Below are positions 22,341 to 33,550 of a stretch of DNA of 64,000 bases, piece after piece. Position numbers and translations under genes: made by a program. Origin of the DNA: Blasia pusilla. Its lineage: Eukaryota > Marchantiophyta > Marchantiopsida > Blasiales. The stretch's first letter is position 1. Each line of letters begins with the position of its first letter. Where the stretch lies: the NCBI GenBank assembly GCA_050084515.1, contig CM114272.1, positions 25,358,001 to 25,422,000 on the forward strand, given 5' to 3'. Under the pieces are notes generated by a model. It was not told the DNA's origin. It searched no databases and saw only the letters and a list, made by a program, of their open reading frames with translations.

Positions 22341-22755
22341 CAGATGGACTACTGGACTGAGACAGCATCTTATAGACCTAGTTGGCAGTCCGGGGATGGA
22401 CGTATGAGTCAGGTTCCCGTGAGATTTTTTTGTGGGGCCAGGAGGGTCTTCCCCAACGGTGTTAGCATCTGTGGCTGGTTTTAGTGGAGCAGTCACTTGG
22501 CTAGGAGACTTTTTGGAGGGTAATGTTTTTGCTATGGATTCTCCTGTGCATGAGGAGGTAGAAGAGGTCCCTAGTTTTGTAGCAGTGGCATCCTCATCGT
22601 TGGATGTGCCCGATCGCCTAGTGCAAGAGGCTTGGTGTGAGGCTATTATACGTCTCGAGGAAGAGGAGGCCCCACGGCGGACTCCTACTTCTGGTCTAGT
22701 TGGGTTATCCCCTTCGAATACTACACCCATTGTATGGCAGTATCCGCCGGAGGGT

Positions 22756-25600
22756 GCCTTTGGTATGAAGATAAGTTTGGATTTTATAGGGTTATTCCCA
22801 ATTCTCCACTTCGTAAATGCACTATAATAACAAAATAAGTTGATGGTATACCATGGTCCAATAATATCATGTCACACTTGATATGTCTTAGAATTCTCCT
22901 CAATAGTCTTTGTGCCGTACTTGAAATACCATGTTGTACTAAAGTTGAACACATGGATTTTAATTGCTGTAAAGGGATTCCTCGATTTTGGCACTATTAC
23001 ATTCAATCCGAGGACTTTATCAACTAGAACATTCACATGAAATAAATATCTTAACATATGAAAATTTCATATGTTAAGATATGAACATTTTTCCTCGTAT
23101 TTTTAATTAGAATAATTACATGTAAAATAAGTAAAACTTAATCTACTTAATTCATGGATGATTATAAATATGAGGAAATATTTTAATTATATGGTCCAAT
23201 ATTTTTGGAAACTTTTTTTAAAGTAAATAATTATTTTTTATTAAATAATTTTTATAAATAAAAATGGTGATCGTGCAATATTTGTTTATGATTTTATTGA
23301 TATATCCCAAAAAATGCTAATAAAAAGGATGAAATCCCTTTTTAAATGTGCCTTTTTTAACTTATGAAAAATAATTTATCTTCAATATTATATTGGCTTA
23401 CATGTTTATAAATAGTTTTACTTTTTAATATAAAAATATTAGTAAAGGAGATAAGTTTTCATTTAACATTATTTCCCATAAACATATCTAAAGATAGCTT
23501 GAATTTATGAGTAAGAATTCTTTTGATTTGGGATTTTCTGATATTTGATTGAATATTATTAAATTAATCTATTATTAGAATGCATCTTTGCAAATTCAAT
23601 TCTTTAACTCTTGAAGAAGATTCCATATTTCTATACGAAAGAATTTATCATGAGTTTGGAATTTTTGATTTTTATTCTTTAGATTTTAGACTCTTAAATT
23701 CTAAGTAGAAGTTTCTGTTATTTAATATGTAGATAAACACATTTAAGTTGAATTCCATGTGACTTGAATCTTTAATCTTATACAAATATTAATTTGATAC
23801 TCCGATAATACATCAAGTCAAAATAAGGATAATGGCAATAAAAAGACCCATAAGTATGAAATTACAACAATTTCCAACAATTTCCAAAGAAAAAATTATA
23901 GTGGGGGATTTTTAAGCACATAAATTAAACATAAAAACTTCTACAATTGGTTACTTTCAACAAGGAATTTCCAAATATTGAAATATGATGTGGACAATTT
24001 CCAAAGGTGGAAATATAATCATAAAATATTCTTGGTTAGATAATTTCTAATGAATATTTCCAACGGGATAAATGTAACCAAAGAAAGATCCCTAAAAAAA
24101 TGCTTCCTCTCACCTTAGCTCTTGATTTCTTGCGACTTGCTAAAATTTATCATTCCACAAGTATTGCTTTGCACTATGTTTTAAGCACTTGATTAATCAT
24201 TTCATGGCTTCTTATCATTTGAGTTATGACACAAAAGAGTTCAATGATTTCACACTCCCACAACAAGTACATAAGTTGCTCTAAGGGGCCAATTTAATGG
24301 ATAACGGGCCAAGATCATAGGTTCTATGCCCAACGGGCAATGAAGCCCATAATCTCTCAATTTGTTTGGGTTGTCATTATTCGCCAACATTAACTTATCT
24401 AAACGACATGAATAACCAAACGTTTCAAAAATACAATCCTACAAATTAATGAATGAGGTTTGAGGAGAGTTCCAACCAATATTCTTCAGACATGAAAATT
24501 TAACAATATCATGAAATTGATTGCCACGGTCTTCCACAAAGGTATATGGTGTTTCGAAAAAATACCCATATCCCCGTAACCTAAACCTTTGTTGGGCTAT
24601 GATCTTGCCAACACTTCTCCCATGGAATGGCCCCTTACTATTTGATTTGTAATTCTTAGGGTATATACTATTACATGTATTGATCGTGGGCCCCATTTGA
24701 AAGAAGTCTTCCTTCTCATCTAATCTAGTTAGATGAAACTAAGCCATTAGAGGGGATAGGTGTCGAAACCAATGAAAACCCCAAAGGCCATAATAGAAGG
24801 ACGTTTGTTAAGGATACCCTATGTCGCTAATACTATTGTAGATTATAAAATATGATTTTCTCGTATTTTCAGGAGGGCCTCTTATATACCTCTCTACATA
24901 TGAAATTCTCATACTAAAATTTGGAGTTTTTAGACTATTTAAAATTAAATGAAACTGAATGAAAATCATTTGACGTAATAATGTCCTTTGTATGGAAGCA
25001 GACAGGAGTGCCGGTCATGCGCCCCATGCTTTGCGCATGGCGACCGACTAGATCTTTCCGATCACGTGACTCCAGTCTCGGCTGCCAGGTGTTGCATTCC
25101 GAGGACTTCCCCTGTGGAAAACGAAGATGGAGTTTCCTGAAGTACATTTGATTAAAATCTATTTTAATTTACTTTCACTGTAATTCTTAAAGTCCATTTT
25201 AAGAAGTTTTTTCTATTTTTTTTATTTAAAAATTACCCATTCTTTGTGATAGCTATGTCTACCTGTAATACACGTGGATCATTTTCTATAAATCCGTTTA
25301 TGTCACTTTTGCCTCTTTTTTTTGAAAGTACCCTTTATTACTATTTTTTATCATATCCTCTCTATTTTTTTAAGAATGCTAGTGGATTTGAATTTCTAGA
25401 AATTCAAAACAAATGTTTCTCTTTTCTTTCTTGTTTCAAAATGCTAGTGCGATTTCTTCTTCCTCGCACTCTTTCTTTTTTCTTAATAGAAAAAATGATC
25501 ACTATCAATTATAACGTCCTAAGAAATAGATGCATAAGAGCATTTCACTTGGCAAGGTTTGGTGAAAATTGGAAATATGCCTCTAAGTCTTAGATTTCCC
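22756..25600. other. AT-rich DNA, no gene recognised
   Basis: Strongly AT-rich with no convincing coding frame. It begins where gypsy copy A breaks off. A perfect short palindrome lies at 23046-23082. Confidence 0.55.
23046..23082. repeat. Perfect 18-bp inverted repeat
   Basis: Arm ATATCTTAACATATGAAA (23046-23063) pairs exactly with 23065-23082 around a single central base. Confidence 0.9.
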
Positions 25601-25607
25601 ACACTTA

Positions 25608-25996
25608 GGGCCCGATTCCATGGGCCGCGGGCTTGGGGTCGCACGCAACCCTAAGATCCGCGAAAGCAGCGGCGCACTTAGCGAACGTCGATTTTTTGCT
25701 GGTTCTTTGGAGTAACCAAGAATCGCCTTCTGAAAAGAAACCCAAGAACCGGTGTGGGCCGGTTGTTTTCAAATTACAACTGGTGTGGAAGGTATTAGAT
25801 GCCGTTACGACAACGCAAAAATTCTTGCGCCCAGAATTTGTGGTCACAAGAATTTCTAGGACCCCGCCAAAAACCAAGGACGTCAACGGAAAGTTGGCGA
25901 CTCGGACCATTTCAAAACAATAGACACCGTCAGATTTCTCTGATCCGTCGTAACTACTAGGGTCATAGAAAAACCTTGGCCCATGGAATCGGGCCC
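25608..25996. mobile_element. Tourist-like MITE (PIF/Harbinger superfamily)
   Basis: The element is 389 bp with perfect 19-bp terminal inverted repeats GGGCCCGATTCCATGGGCC (25608-25626 and, inverted, 25978-25996). It is flanked by a 3-bp TTA direct repeat (25605-25607 and 25997-25999). A TTA/TAA target duplication with GGGCC-type termini is characteristic of PIF/Harbinger-derived MITEs. The long frames running through it on both strands have no domain and are probably chance. Confidence 0.9.
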
Positions 25997-26034
25997 TTAT
26001 ATGTACTGAGGAAGATAAGTAAGTGTGTTCACAC

Positions 26035-26347
26035 ATGCCCGAACTCTTGGGGACATTGTTTTGCTTATAAAAATTCACTCATGAGTTGACAAAGATAATT
26101 CATATAGGGAAAAATTTTACTTCTTGAGGTTCATTTTTGTTGTCCACGGATATGTGGTGTCTCATGTCATCCCATCAAGGCAAGGGAATGATGCCCGAAC
26201 TCTTGGGGACATTTTTTTGCTTATAAAAAATTTACTCATGAGTTGACAAAGATAATTCATATAGGGAAAACTTTTACTTCTCAAGGTTCATTTGTGTTGT
26301 CCACAGATATGTGGTGTCTCATGTCATCCCATCAAGGCAAGGGAATG
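26035..26347. repeat. Tandem duplication of a ~156-bp unit
   Basis: Units 26035-26190 and 26191-26347 both start ATGCCCGAACTCTTGGGG and end GGCAAGGGAATG, with only a few differences. No frame is conserved. Confidence 0.92.
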
Positions 26348-29300
26348 AGAATCACATGAAGTTCAAGAGATCATGTATATATATTTTTTCTTTTTTCTTT
26401 TCCATGAGTGCAAGATGAATCATCCCTAATGGTATAGGAAAAATAGGTGTTGGAGAGAAACACAATTTTATTCATAGAGTGGAATATTTTCAAAAGGAGA
26501 TAAATGCAAAATTATTGTGGGCACAACAAGTTCAATGTTCTCTATGATGAGTTGGGTTTTCTTATAATGAGTAGGATTATATGTTGGATTCCAAAAACCC
26601 TATCGCATTTTCCCATGAAAAATATATATACGTTGTGCAATGCATTTCTCAAGATCCCAAAAGACATGAGTTTTCTATCATTAACATCAAATTCAAGCTA
26701 TAGAATATAAGAAAATGCTCTTAATTAGAACTCAATAAATTCACATGAAGACATTAAAGTTTGTAGTGTTTGCATTTGGATATGTAAAGAAGAAAATATG
26801 TGTTGGTACCAATACTATTTTGAATGAATATTTATCCGTTTCCTCCCAATAGCTCCCATGTCTTGAAAATCCCATTTGCCGTGATTATATATGTTAAATT
26901 AAATGTGGGATGTTCGATAGATTAAGTGGATCAATGTAATAATCTTTTATGCAACCAATATCCAACTACAATCATAATAGTTTCATACTCATGCTCTACC
27001 CAAAAAAGGTATTTTTGAGATCCTCTCCGAATAAATATTCCTTTTTTTTACTTACTTCGTCATAAACATCCCATTCCTCATTGAAGATAATTCTTACTCC
27101 TTCACTTCTTCGGCAAAACCAAATACTTTTTAATAGCCATTTCCATGGAAATTCAAAAGCGGCCTCTTTTCCTCCCTTGAATTTTACACCCACCATAATA
27201 TAAGAGGCACTTCAAGGGAAAAATAATAAGAGTGTTACTATTTTGTCTTATTTCATATATAATGTTGACAATAATGTATGTATATATATATGAAAGTTTT
27301 GAAATCTCACTCTAATATTTAATTTCTTCCATCACTTCACAAGACATCAAGACTCTCACTACAAGATTCATATCATTTCGTGATGCACTAAAATTTGGTG
27401 TATATTCAAAAACCACTTGAATATCATATGTCTGAGTCTTATGCTAATAAGCTTGTATGGGATTTTTTGATGAAAATAAAAAACTACAATAAGATTACAT
27501 TTTTTTGTTGGTAATACACAAACATCTTGCAATCGTTGCCATGTCATTGATGCCTTTGATGATGCCTTCATCCAATAGTCTAAAAGAAGAAATTTGATTT
27601 TGAACATGATAGGCTAACTTTTTTTTCCCTACATATGGATATGCAATTTTTGTTCATCAAGAAATATACATAGTTTTGGAAAAAACATCTTTCCACAACA
27701 TTGATGAGGGTAATATCACATACCATGATATTTTGTTGGTCTTTGTTCCACATATACCCTTCACATTCATAGTCATCTCTTCTATCTTTCCATAGAAACA
27801 ACAAAACACTATTAGGGATAGAGGTGTCAAAGCGGCTCCATTGTGAATACAATTTTTCAAGGTTGCACAAAAATGCAGTTTTTCTTCCATGGGACAGACA
27901 TGCCCAACAAGTCCTTCGCCCGAGTTTCTTGGTACCTCAATGGCCTGTACATGCTCCGGACATGGAAATGGGTATTGGGTCGGATTAAGGGAGGCGTGTA
28001 GGGATCGAATGGGTGTGCGGGCATCGAGCCCTCGTTTGGCTTGCACCAAGCGTACGGCTAGGCCCGCATAATATCACGGGACCTATGCAAGCTGGTGCGT
28101 GCCAGGTAGGATCAATGCGGGCTGCAAAGCGAGTGGTATGAACAAGTGACGAGTCATTAGATGGGGTGCGGGCTGGCCCAACCCCAATCTACATTGCAAC
28201 CTTGCAATTTTGCAAGTCTCATTTGTGCAACTCAATTATGGCTTGATAAAACTTTGTGAGTTAACATAGTTTTATGAGTCCAAGCAACCATTTTCCATTT
28301 GTAACTATAGAGACTTGTATTGAGCTCACAATAGACTTGCAAAATGAGTAAACTTCCATAGAAAGCACTACAATGATTCACACTTTGTGTTTATGGGGTC
28401 TTGCATTTGAGTTGCACGAGACTCACAATGACACTGGTTAGAGTTGGGAATGGGAAATTGTATTCCATTCATTATAAAAGGCACCCTAAGAGCATTAGGG
28501 ACATCATTTTATGCGCGTTATCATGCTCGGTAACAAGGAAGAAGGGGAATGCCTCAAAGACTGGCGAGGGGATATGGTTGAGTCGGGATGACACTCCTTG
28601 GAAATGCAAGACGTTTCTTGCTTTGGTTTCTTTGGTGAGAGGTGTGTTCTCAACCTTCTATGCACCAAATGAAGTCTAAATATTGGCCGAAGGACCTAAA
28701 AAAGCATCGAATGATACCTATGGTTAAGAATATTGGGTTGAGTTTGATAACGAGCACATCATGTGAGCACTTTGAACCCAAGAACACACAAAAAAGTTAA
28801 AAAGGAGGGAATACGTGCCCCATGTGGAAAAGCCTCAAACCTTCATATTTTGATGAGTTACACGCAATACACCTAGTAGAGTTGACGATAGATTCTATGT
28901 TCGAGGAAGGATACCAATGGAGGAGTTTTTTCACATTATTCATGATGAAAAAAAAGTGAGCATTGTATAAATGTGAGGTAGGTTAGGGATTTAGTCATGG
29001 TTACAAAGAATTGGTCAATGGGATTGCAATAAAAATGTGTAATACACAACGTGTTATATCTACCACTCTACATCGCGATGCATAATGTGAATTTTTTTGC
29101 AAAGCCTAGTCTGTATACTCCTAGGGATATAATTCCACCTATGAAGGAATGGGTGATAAATGTAGAAACACTACTCCACCTAAAATTGAAAGGAAAAGGT
29201 TGGTGGAATTGCATGTCTATCCTAAACATAAAAATAATTATCCATGATAATGGAGGGTACCGGGCTCCAATTCCTAAAGAAGCATTCGGTGCAATGTGTC

Positions 29301-29560
29301 ACGTCCTTTAGGATAGATCGGTGAAATCTAGTAGAGCGTCTTCAAGAGAAGTGGAGGACATGCCTAGGAGGTTGAGGATGACCTATTGAGGCCCTGGGAA
29401 ACCTGAGAGAGCAGGTTTCCCCTTCGTTTTGGCTCATTTGGAGTCGTACTGAGGAACTTACTATTTTAGGTAAGTACCATTTTGAGAACATGATCGACTT
29501 TATATTTTTGGTAAGTGGCCCTTGACCTCCTACATTAGGTCAAGAGCCAAGGAGGTGACT
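26348..29560. other. AT-rich intergenic DNA with one GC-rich island
   Basis: No gene is recognisable. Frames at 28401-28679 and 29051-29311 show no domain and are surrounded by stops. The GC-rich island at 27880-28170 is listed separately. Confidence 0.5.
27857..28205. repeat. Dispersed repeat with GCGGGC words
   Basis: The left part CAAGGTTGCAC ... CATGGGACAGACATGCC is shared with 49803-49855, where it again runs into GCCCGC-rich sequence. The right end here has TGCAACCTTG, the inverse of the left CAAGGTTGCA, so it may be a non-autonomous element with short inverted ends. Confidence 0.55.
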
Positions 29561-31439
29561 TGGGAGAATAGGTTACCATGGAGAGAGCTTGGGAGAGGGG
29601 AGGGGTATATATCCCAAGGAGAGAGAGCTTGAGAGCTCATTCTCTCTTTGTTGAACCTCTTGGCATAAGGCGGCAGAGCTATGGTCCCTTGCCTTGTGAG
29701 TGTAACCCAAGCCTCTCATTAGGAGAGTGGGTTTGGTTTGACATGAGAGAGAGTGCACACCTTTTAGAGCTATGGTGTGAGATTGTGTAGAGAGAGATTG
29801 AATCTTACTTTACAAAGAGAGAATTAGAGAATGAGAGAACTTCATGGGGGAGCTCACTAGTCACTCACTGTTTTTGCAGGTTGGGGACCGTGTTCCCCGT
29901 TCAACGGCTCATGGGAGTGCTCATCAAAGCAAGGGTTGCTTGGATTGTTCTTTGCATTTGCCGATTTTTCGTGTGGAAGAGTGGCGTGAAGCGCTGCCCA
30001 ATTCGATAGGGATTGAGTATGGGGCGGGTTGCCCCATGCAGTGCTTTTGGGAGCACCATGTTGCTTTCTAATTTGTATTTTTATAGGTTTTACATTTTTT
30101 TTTGGAGGAATCAGCACGGAAGCGCTGCTGAATTTTGTGTAGGAGAAAGAGACATTGGGCTTTACGACAGTCCCCGTCAGTTTTTACTGGAATGTTTGAT
30201 CCTAAATATTTTTTGATACTAGTGTAGATCGTGAAGCTGTGCACGCCATGCAACAAATAGCGCAAAATTTGGAGTTGCCAACAAAAAGTTATGATCAATC
30301 TTGAAAAATTGCCATTGCTAGGTGATTTTTAGCGTTAAATTGTGCAAACCCTAAACCCGCCGCCCCGGGGCCGTCGCATGCCGTCATATTCTCCGTCAAC
30401 GGTCAATTGCCACCATCACCATCAACGGTCAACCGTTTTCATCAATGGTCCACCGTCCGTTGTCCACCCTTGGTTGCCATTGCCGCCGTTACGGAGTGGA
30501 GGGTCTTCCACAACATTTGTTGATTCTTGGACTTGCGTCGCCATCACGTACTTTGTTTTGGCTGCCACCGTCATCAACCTGTGATGGCATATGACCTCAT
30601 GTTATAGTGTTTGAGTTTTGATTTCATGCTGCTATGTTGTGATTGGTAGGCGCTCAACGACAATAGGGTACCGTGCCGTGACGCCCGTAGCCGTAATGCG
30701 TCGTGCCGCTTGTGGCCGCACCACACCGTCTCGATCGCGGAGCCGCTCCGGCTTTGTGGAGCAAAGTGTGGGTTTATTTTTGATTGAGGAGGTTATGCTG
30801 CCGAGTGCCGCATCCCATCATCGAGGGCCGTGCCGTTCGTAGCCGTTCTGTGCCGCCTGCAACGCCCCACCGTTCCGCTGGAACCGCACCGTCGATCGAG
30901 GAGTTTTGAGCAACGTGAGTACGGGAGGAGTATGACTTGCTGATTGGAGGAGTTGTCTCCACGACCGAGTTGGGGTCGAGATTTGCAGTTGCTGAGGAGC
31001 GACATTGACATGTGTTCAGGTTACCCATTCTGGTCCTTTACCCTGCACGTGTGAGGGATTCTAGGATTTGGGTAGTTTATTTGGGGATAGTGGGCGTGTG
31101 GATGCTGAGAGCATCATTTATGTATGTGGTTTAGGGGACATAGACCTGTGTGGGATGTCCGGAGTTGAGGGAAGGTTATCGATGAAATGATAGCCTGGTC
31201 GATTTGCCCCACCACGCCGCTTATTGCCGCATGTTACATGTCTCGGGGAGGGAGAGTGTAGATCGAGTGCCGCATGTTTGGGATGAGTGATTGAGGGATA
31301 ACTCGTGAGGCAAGAGTGATAGGGTGAGAAGGGCACGAGGGTCATCACGGCGTCCGTTTGGGACTTTGAGAGGCAAGGTGGTGAACCCAAGAGTAGCTCT
31401 AGAGGTTTTACGCGGAGTGCCATGAAGTTCTGAGGATCT
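29561..31439. other. Leader-like, locally GC-rich region upstream of gypsy copy C
   Basis: The left part contains GGGGTATATATCCC (29601-29614), which resembles a TATA box, and GAGAGAG-rich text. From 30360 to 30920 there are repeated words CCGTCAACGGTCAA, GTCCACCGTCCG, GCCGTGCCG and GTAGCCGT. No frame is convincing. It may be the leader of the subfamily that donated the gag of copy C. Confidence 0.45.
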
Positions 31440-31469
31440 TCACTTCAGGGACCACCTCGTCCTCCTTCT

Positions 31470-31975
31470 GTGTCATCGTCACACGAGGGGGAGGGTGTAG
31501 AGGAGTTTGTGAGCACATCGCCACACATTGTGAGTGGTCCTACCAATTGGGCGTACGAGATGGATGACTGGGGTAGTGGACCGCGTAGATTTTCAGGTGC
31601 AGTAGGTACGATTGAGTTGCACAATTTCATAGCAGAGTTTAGGAGTTGGTGCGACTCCCAGTGAGCCAGGAACTCTAGAGAGTTCAACCCATTTACACCA
31701 TGGAACGGTATGTTCCAGCATTTAGAGGGGGCACCCATGGATGATTTCCATGAGTTCTTGAGATATGCCAGAGATTGAGGCATGGCGACTCTACTACGAC
31801 CCCCACTATGTGTCATGGACGGAGCCATTCCCAGATGAGGAGGAGGAGTCAGGCGAGGCTACTTCCTCTTCCACTAGTGATGTTTTAGGAGGGGTCACTC
31901 GCACTGGAGCAGTTGCACCATCTAGTCGGGTTCGTCCCAGGTTCAACCCAGTGGTTGAGTTCTTTGCTGAGTAGA
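31470..31975 (+). pseudogene. gypsy gag, diverged subfamily, copy C
   Basis: Segments NWAYEMDDWGSGPRRFSGAV, LHNFIAEFRSWCDSQ and FNPFTPWNGMFQHLEGAPMD align with the A/B gag in the same order. Then PEIEAWRLYYDPHYVSW leads to RFNPVVEFFAE, matching the start of the capsid second half. Stops and at least one indel near 31770 break the frame. Confidence 0.75.
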
Positions 31976-32004
31976 GGAGCATGAGCGACATCTAGAGGAG
32001 GTAT

Positions 32005-32292
32005 TTCGACGATTGCAATTACATGGGCTGAAGCTACATCCATGCAAGTGCAAGTTCTTCTACAACCAGATTGAGTACTTGGGTCATACGATATACCGAG
32101 GGGGCCTTGGTGTTCAGCATTCAAAGGTAGAGGCTATCTCACGCATTCCACGCCCTACAGATGTGAACCGTGTTCGCGCATTCATGGGATTGGCAAACTT
32201 CTATCGGTGGTACGTCAAGGGATTCAGTTCGATTGCAAAGCCCATGACCTTGCTGACAAAGGTGGATCATGAGTGGCACTGGGGGGATGAGC
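32005..32292 (+). pseudogene. gypsy RT C-terminal fragment, displaced, copy C
   Basis: The frame LHGLKLHPCKCKFFYNQIEY, LGHTIYRGGLGVQHSKVEAI and RIPRPTDVNRVRAFMGLANF is the region after the YIDD catalytic box, running into the connection domain. The equivalent part in B lies at about 53300-53560. Here it stands upstream of the methyltransferase, which shows rearrangement. Confidence 0.85.
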
Positions 32293-33418
32293 AACTGTGC
32301 GGAGATACGTGTATGTGGAGCGAGATGAGACGCCCCAGAGAGTCTCATCCCGACATATTGGTCAATTGATGCGGAGATATCCGGAGTTGTTGCCGCCATC
32401 AGCTATTCGTGGGTACTAGCGTGCTTTACCGTCACACATTGCATTGTTGGGGGCGTAGGACCATGAGAGGGTTGGTCTTGTGGATTTGGTGATTGCTGGA
32501 TGGCCATGTCAAGGTCATACACGTGCTGGTTGTGGTGAGGGATTACACGACCCTAGGTCTCGATTGTTTTGGGAGATGTTACGGGTGTTACGACATCTTC
32601 AGGTTCATCAAGCACGTGCTCCAACTTACATTCTGGAGAATGTTCCATTGTTGGATGACACTCGGACCCGGATGATGGCGAGTGTTCATGAGGTGTGGTC
32701 TTAGATTGGACCAGCGGTGTTGTTGGATGCAGCGTGAGTTGGCTCGCGTGCACATCGTCCACGCTTGTGGTGGACAAACTTGTTGCCTAGGGAGGTTCTA
32801 CGTCGAGCATATGATGTAGTGTAGTGGGATCCTTGCCTTACAGTGGATAGTATCTTGGATACTGGACGACTTTCTCAAGTGGTGAGGGTTATTGATCGGT
32901 CACCCATGGCAGTGGTGAACCGTGTGGGTCAGCCTAGGATGGCACTACCCACATTTGTGACTTTTCCCTCGTCACATGCCTACAGGGAAGGTGGTCCCGG
33001 GCTTGTATGGGATTCTCATGTGCGTCAGTTGGTGGAGCCTAACGCTGATGAGAGAGAGCGTGCAATGGGATTTGCTATTGGTGTGACAACGGTTGCTTCC
33101 ATTTCTGAGGCTTCACGACGTCATGTGTTGGGTCTGGCCATGGACTTGAAATTTTTGACTTGGATTTTGAGTCTTGGTATGGCCGAGCAGCGTCGACTTC
33201 GGACTATGTCTGTGGATCTTCCACCCCTTGTGATAAGCTCGATGGCTACTGGGAGGGTAGAGGCATCGGCTGGGGGCGAGGAGAGTAGTATTTTGCATCC
33301 TTGGACTAAATAGGATGTAATGGCTGGGCATGTGGAGTTGGTTGCTCATGCTGGTGGAGGAGTTATTTGCTCAGATGATGTTGTAGCTAAGGGTGTACCA
33401 TCTTGTGAGGGGGTTGCG
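32293..33418 (+). pseudogene. C5-cytosine DNA methyltransferase domain, copy C (motif I missing)
   Basis: The sequence enters at VRRYVYVERDETPQRVSSRH, just after where motif I would be, and continues with DLVIAGWPCQGHTRAG (32504-32512 encode the catalytic Pro-Cys-Gln of motif IV), GLHDPRSRLFWEM, then ILENVPLLDDTR (ENV of motif VI at 32636-32644). Next come SRAHRPRLWWTNLL (motif VIII-like), DERERAMGFAIGVT (motif IX-like) and RRHVLGLAMDL (motif X; the usual Gly-Asn is Gly-Leu). Motif order is canonical for C5-MTases, and the VRRYVY and RAHRPRLWWTN style is closer to DNMT3-like than to MET1/CMT enzymes. Stops: after RGY, LLGA, EVWS, DAA, DVV and WTK, mostly TAG. The encoded enzyme would methylate cytosine in DNA. 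Confidence 0.88.
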
Positions 33419-33427
33419 TAGCAGCCA
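33419..33427 (+). promoter_or_regulatory. Candidate UAG readthrough signal between DNMT and RT, copy C
   Basis: TAG CAG CCA (33419-33427) lies in frame at the DNMT/linker junction, between GVPSCEGVA and QPMASSS. It fits the type I readthrough consensus UAG-CARYYA known from plant RNA viruses. The identical nine bases occupy the same position in copy B. A common inactive ancestor carrying a CAG-to-TAG mutation is the alternative. Confidence 0.5.
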
Positions 33428-33550
33428 ATGGCGTCGTCCTCTCTCTCTAGTGTGCTAGTGGAGGAGACTTGGGAGCCACTACTTGGGCCCAAGCTTAGGG
33501 GAGGTGAGAAACGACGCTTGACACAGTTCCTACTTGCTTATAGGAGTTTT

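Larger units (their letters stand above)
18550..22755 (+). mobile_element. Ty3/gypsy element copy A, 5' part ending at the DNMT boundary
   Basis: The 5' end TGTCATGACCATACGG at 18550 is the same as that of inverted copy B (59218 on the minus strand). Homology to B then continues through the leader, gag, two CCHC knuckles and the protease to the words TATCCGCCGGAGGG near 22740-22755. There B enters its methyltransferase motif I, while A changes to unrelated sequence. A therefore lacks DNMT, RT, RNase H and a 3' end. Relative to B it has extra leader sequence around 18875-19100. Stops in its frames are mostly TAG and TGA. Confidence 0.88.
31440..33550 (+). mobile_element. Ty3/gypsy copy C, rearranged (gag - RT fragment - DNMT - pol linker)
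   Basis: In order: a gag related to copies A and B but clearly diverged (GSGPRRFSGAVGTIELHNF, FQHLEGAPMDDFHEF); an abrupt jump near 31980-32010 to the C-terminal part of RT; another jump near 32290 into the methyltransferase just after motif I; then near-continuous homology to B through motif X, the junction UAG, and 40 residues of a linker (WEPLLGPKLRGG, LLAYRSFFA) that B lacks. RT text upstream of DNMT is opposite to the order in B, so C is a chimera of two templates or subfamilies. It ends near 33550. Confidence 0.85.

Noticed and set aside
25605-26078. Long frames on both strands of the Tourist-like MITE
   Set aside because: They extend beyond the element or stop inside it, have no recognisable domain, and MITEs are normally non-coding.
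28401-29311. Possible hAT transposase fragment (text STSCEHFEPKNTQ near 28750)
   Set aside because: The resemblance to the hAT dimerisation motif is short and surrounded by stops; no other hAT motif was found.
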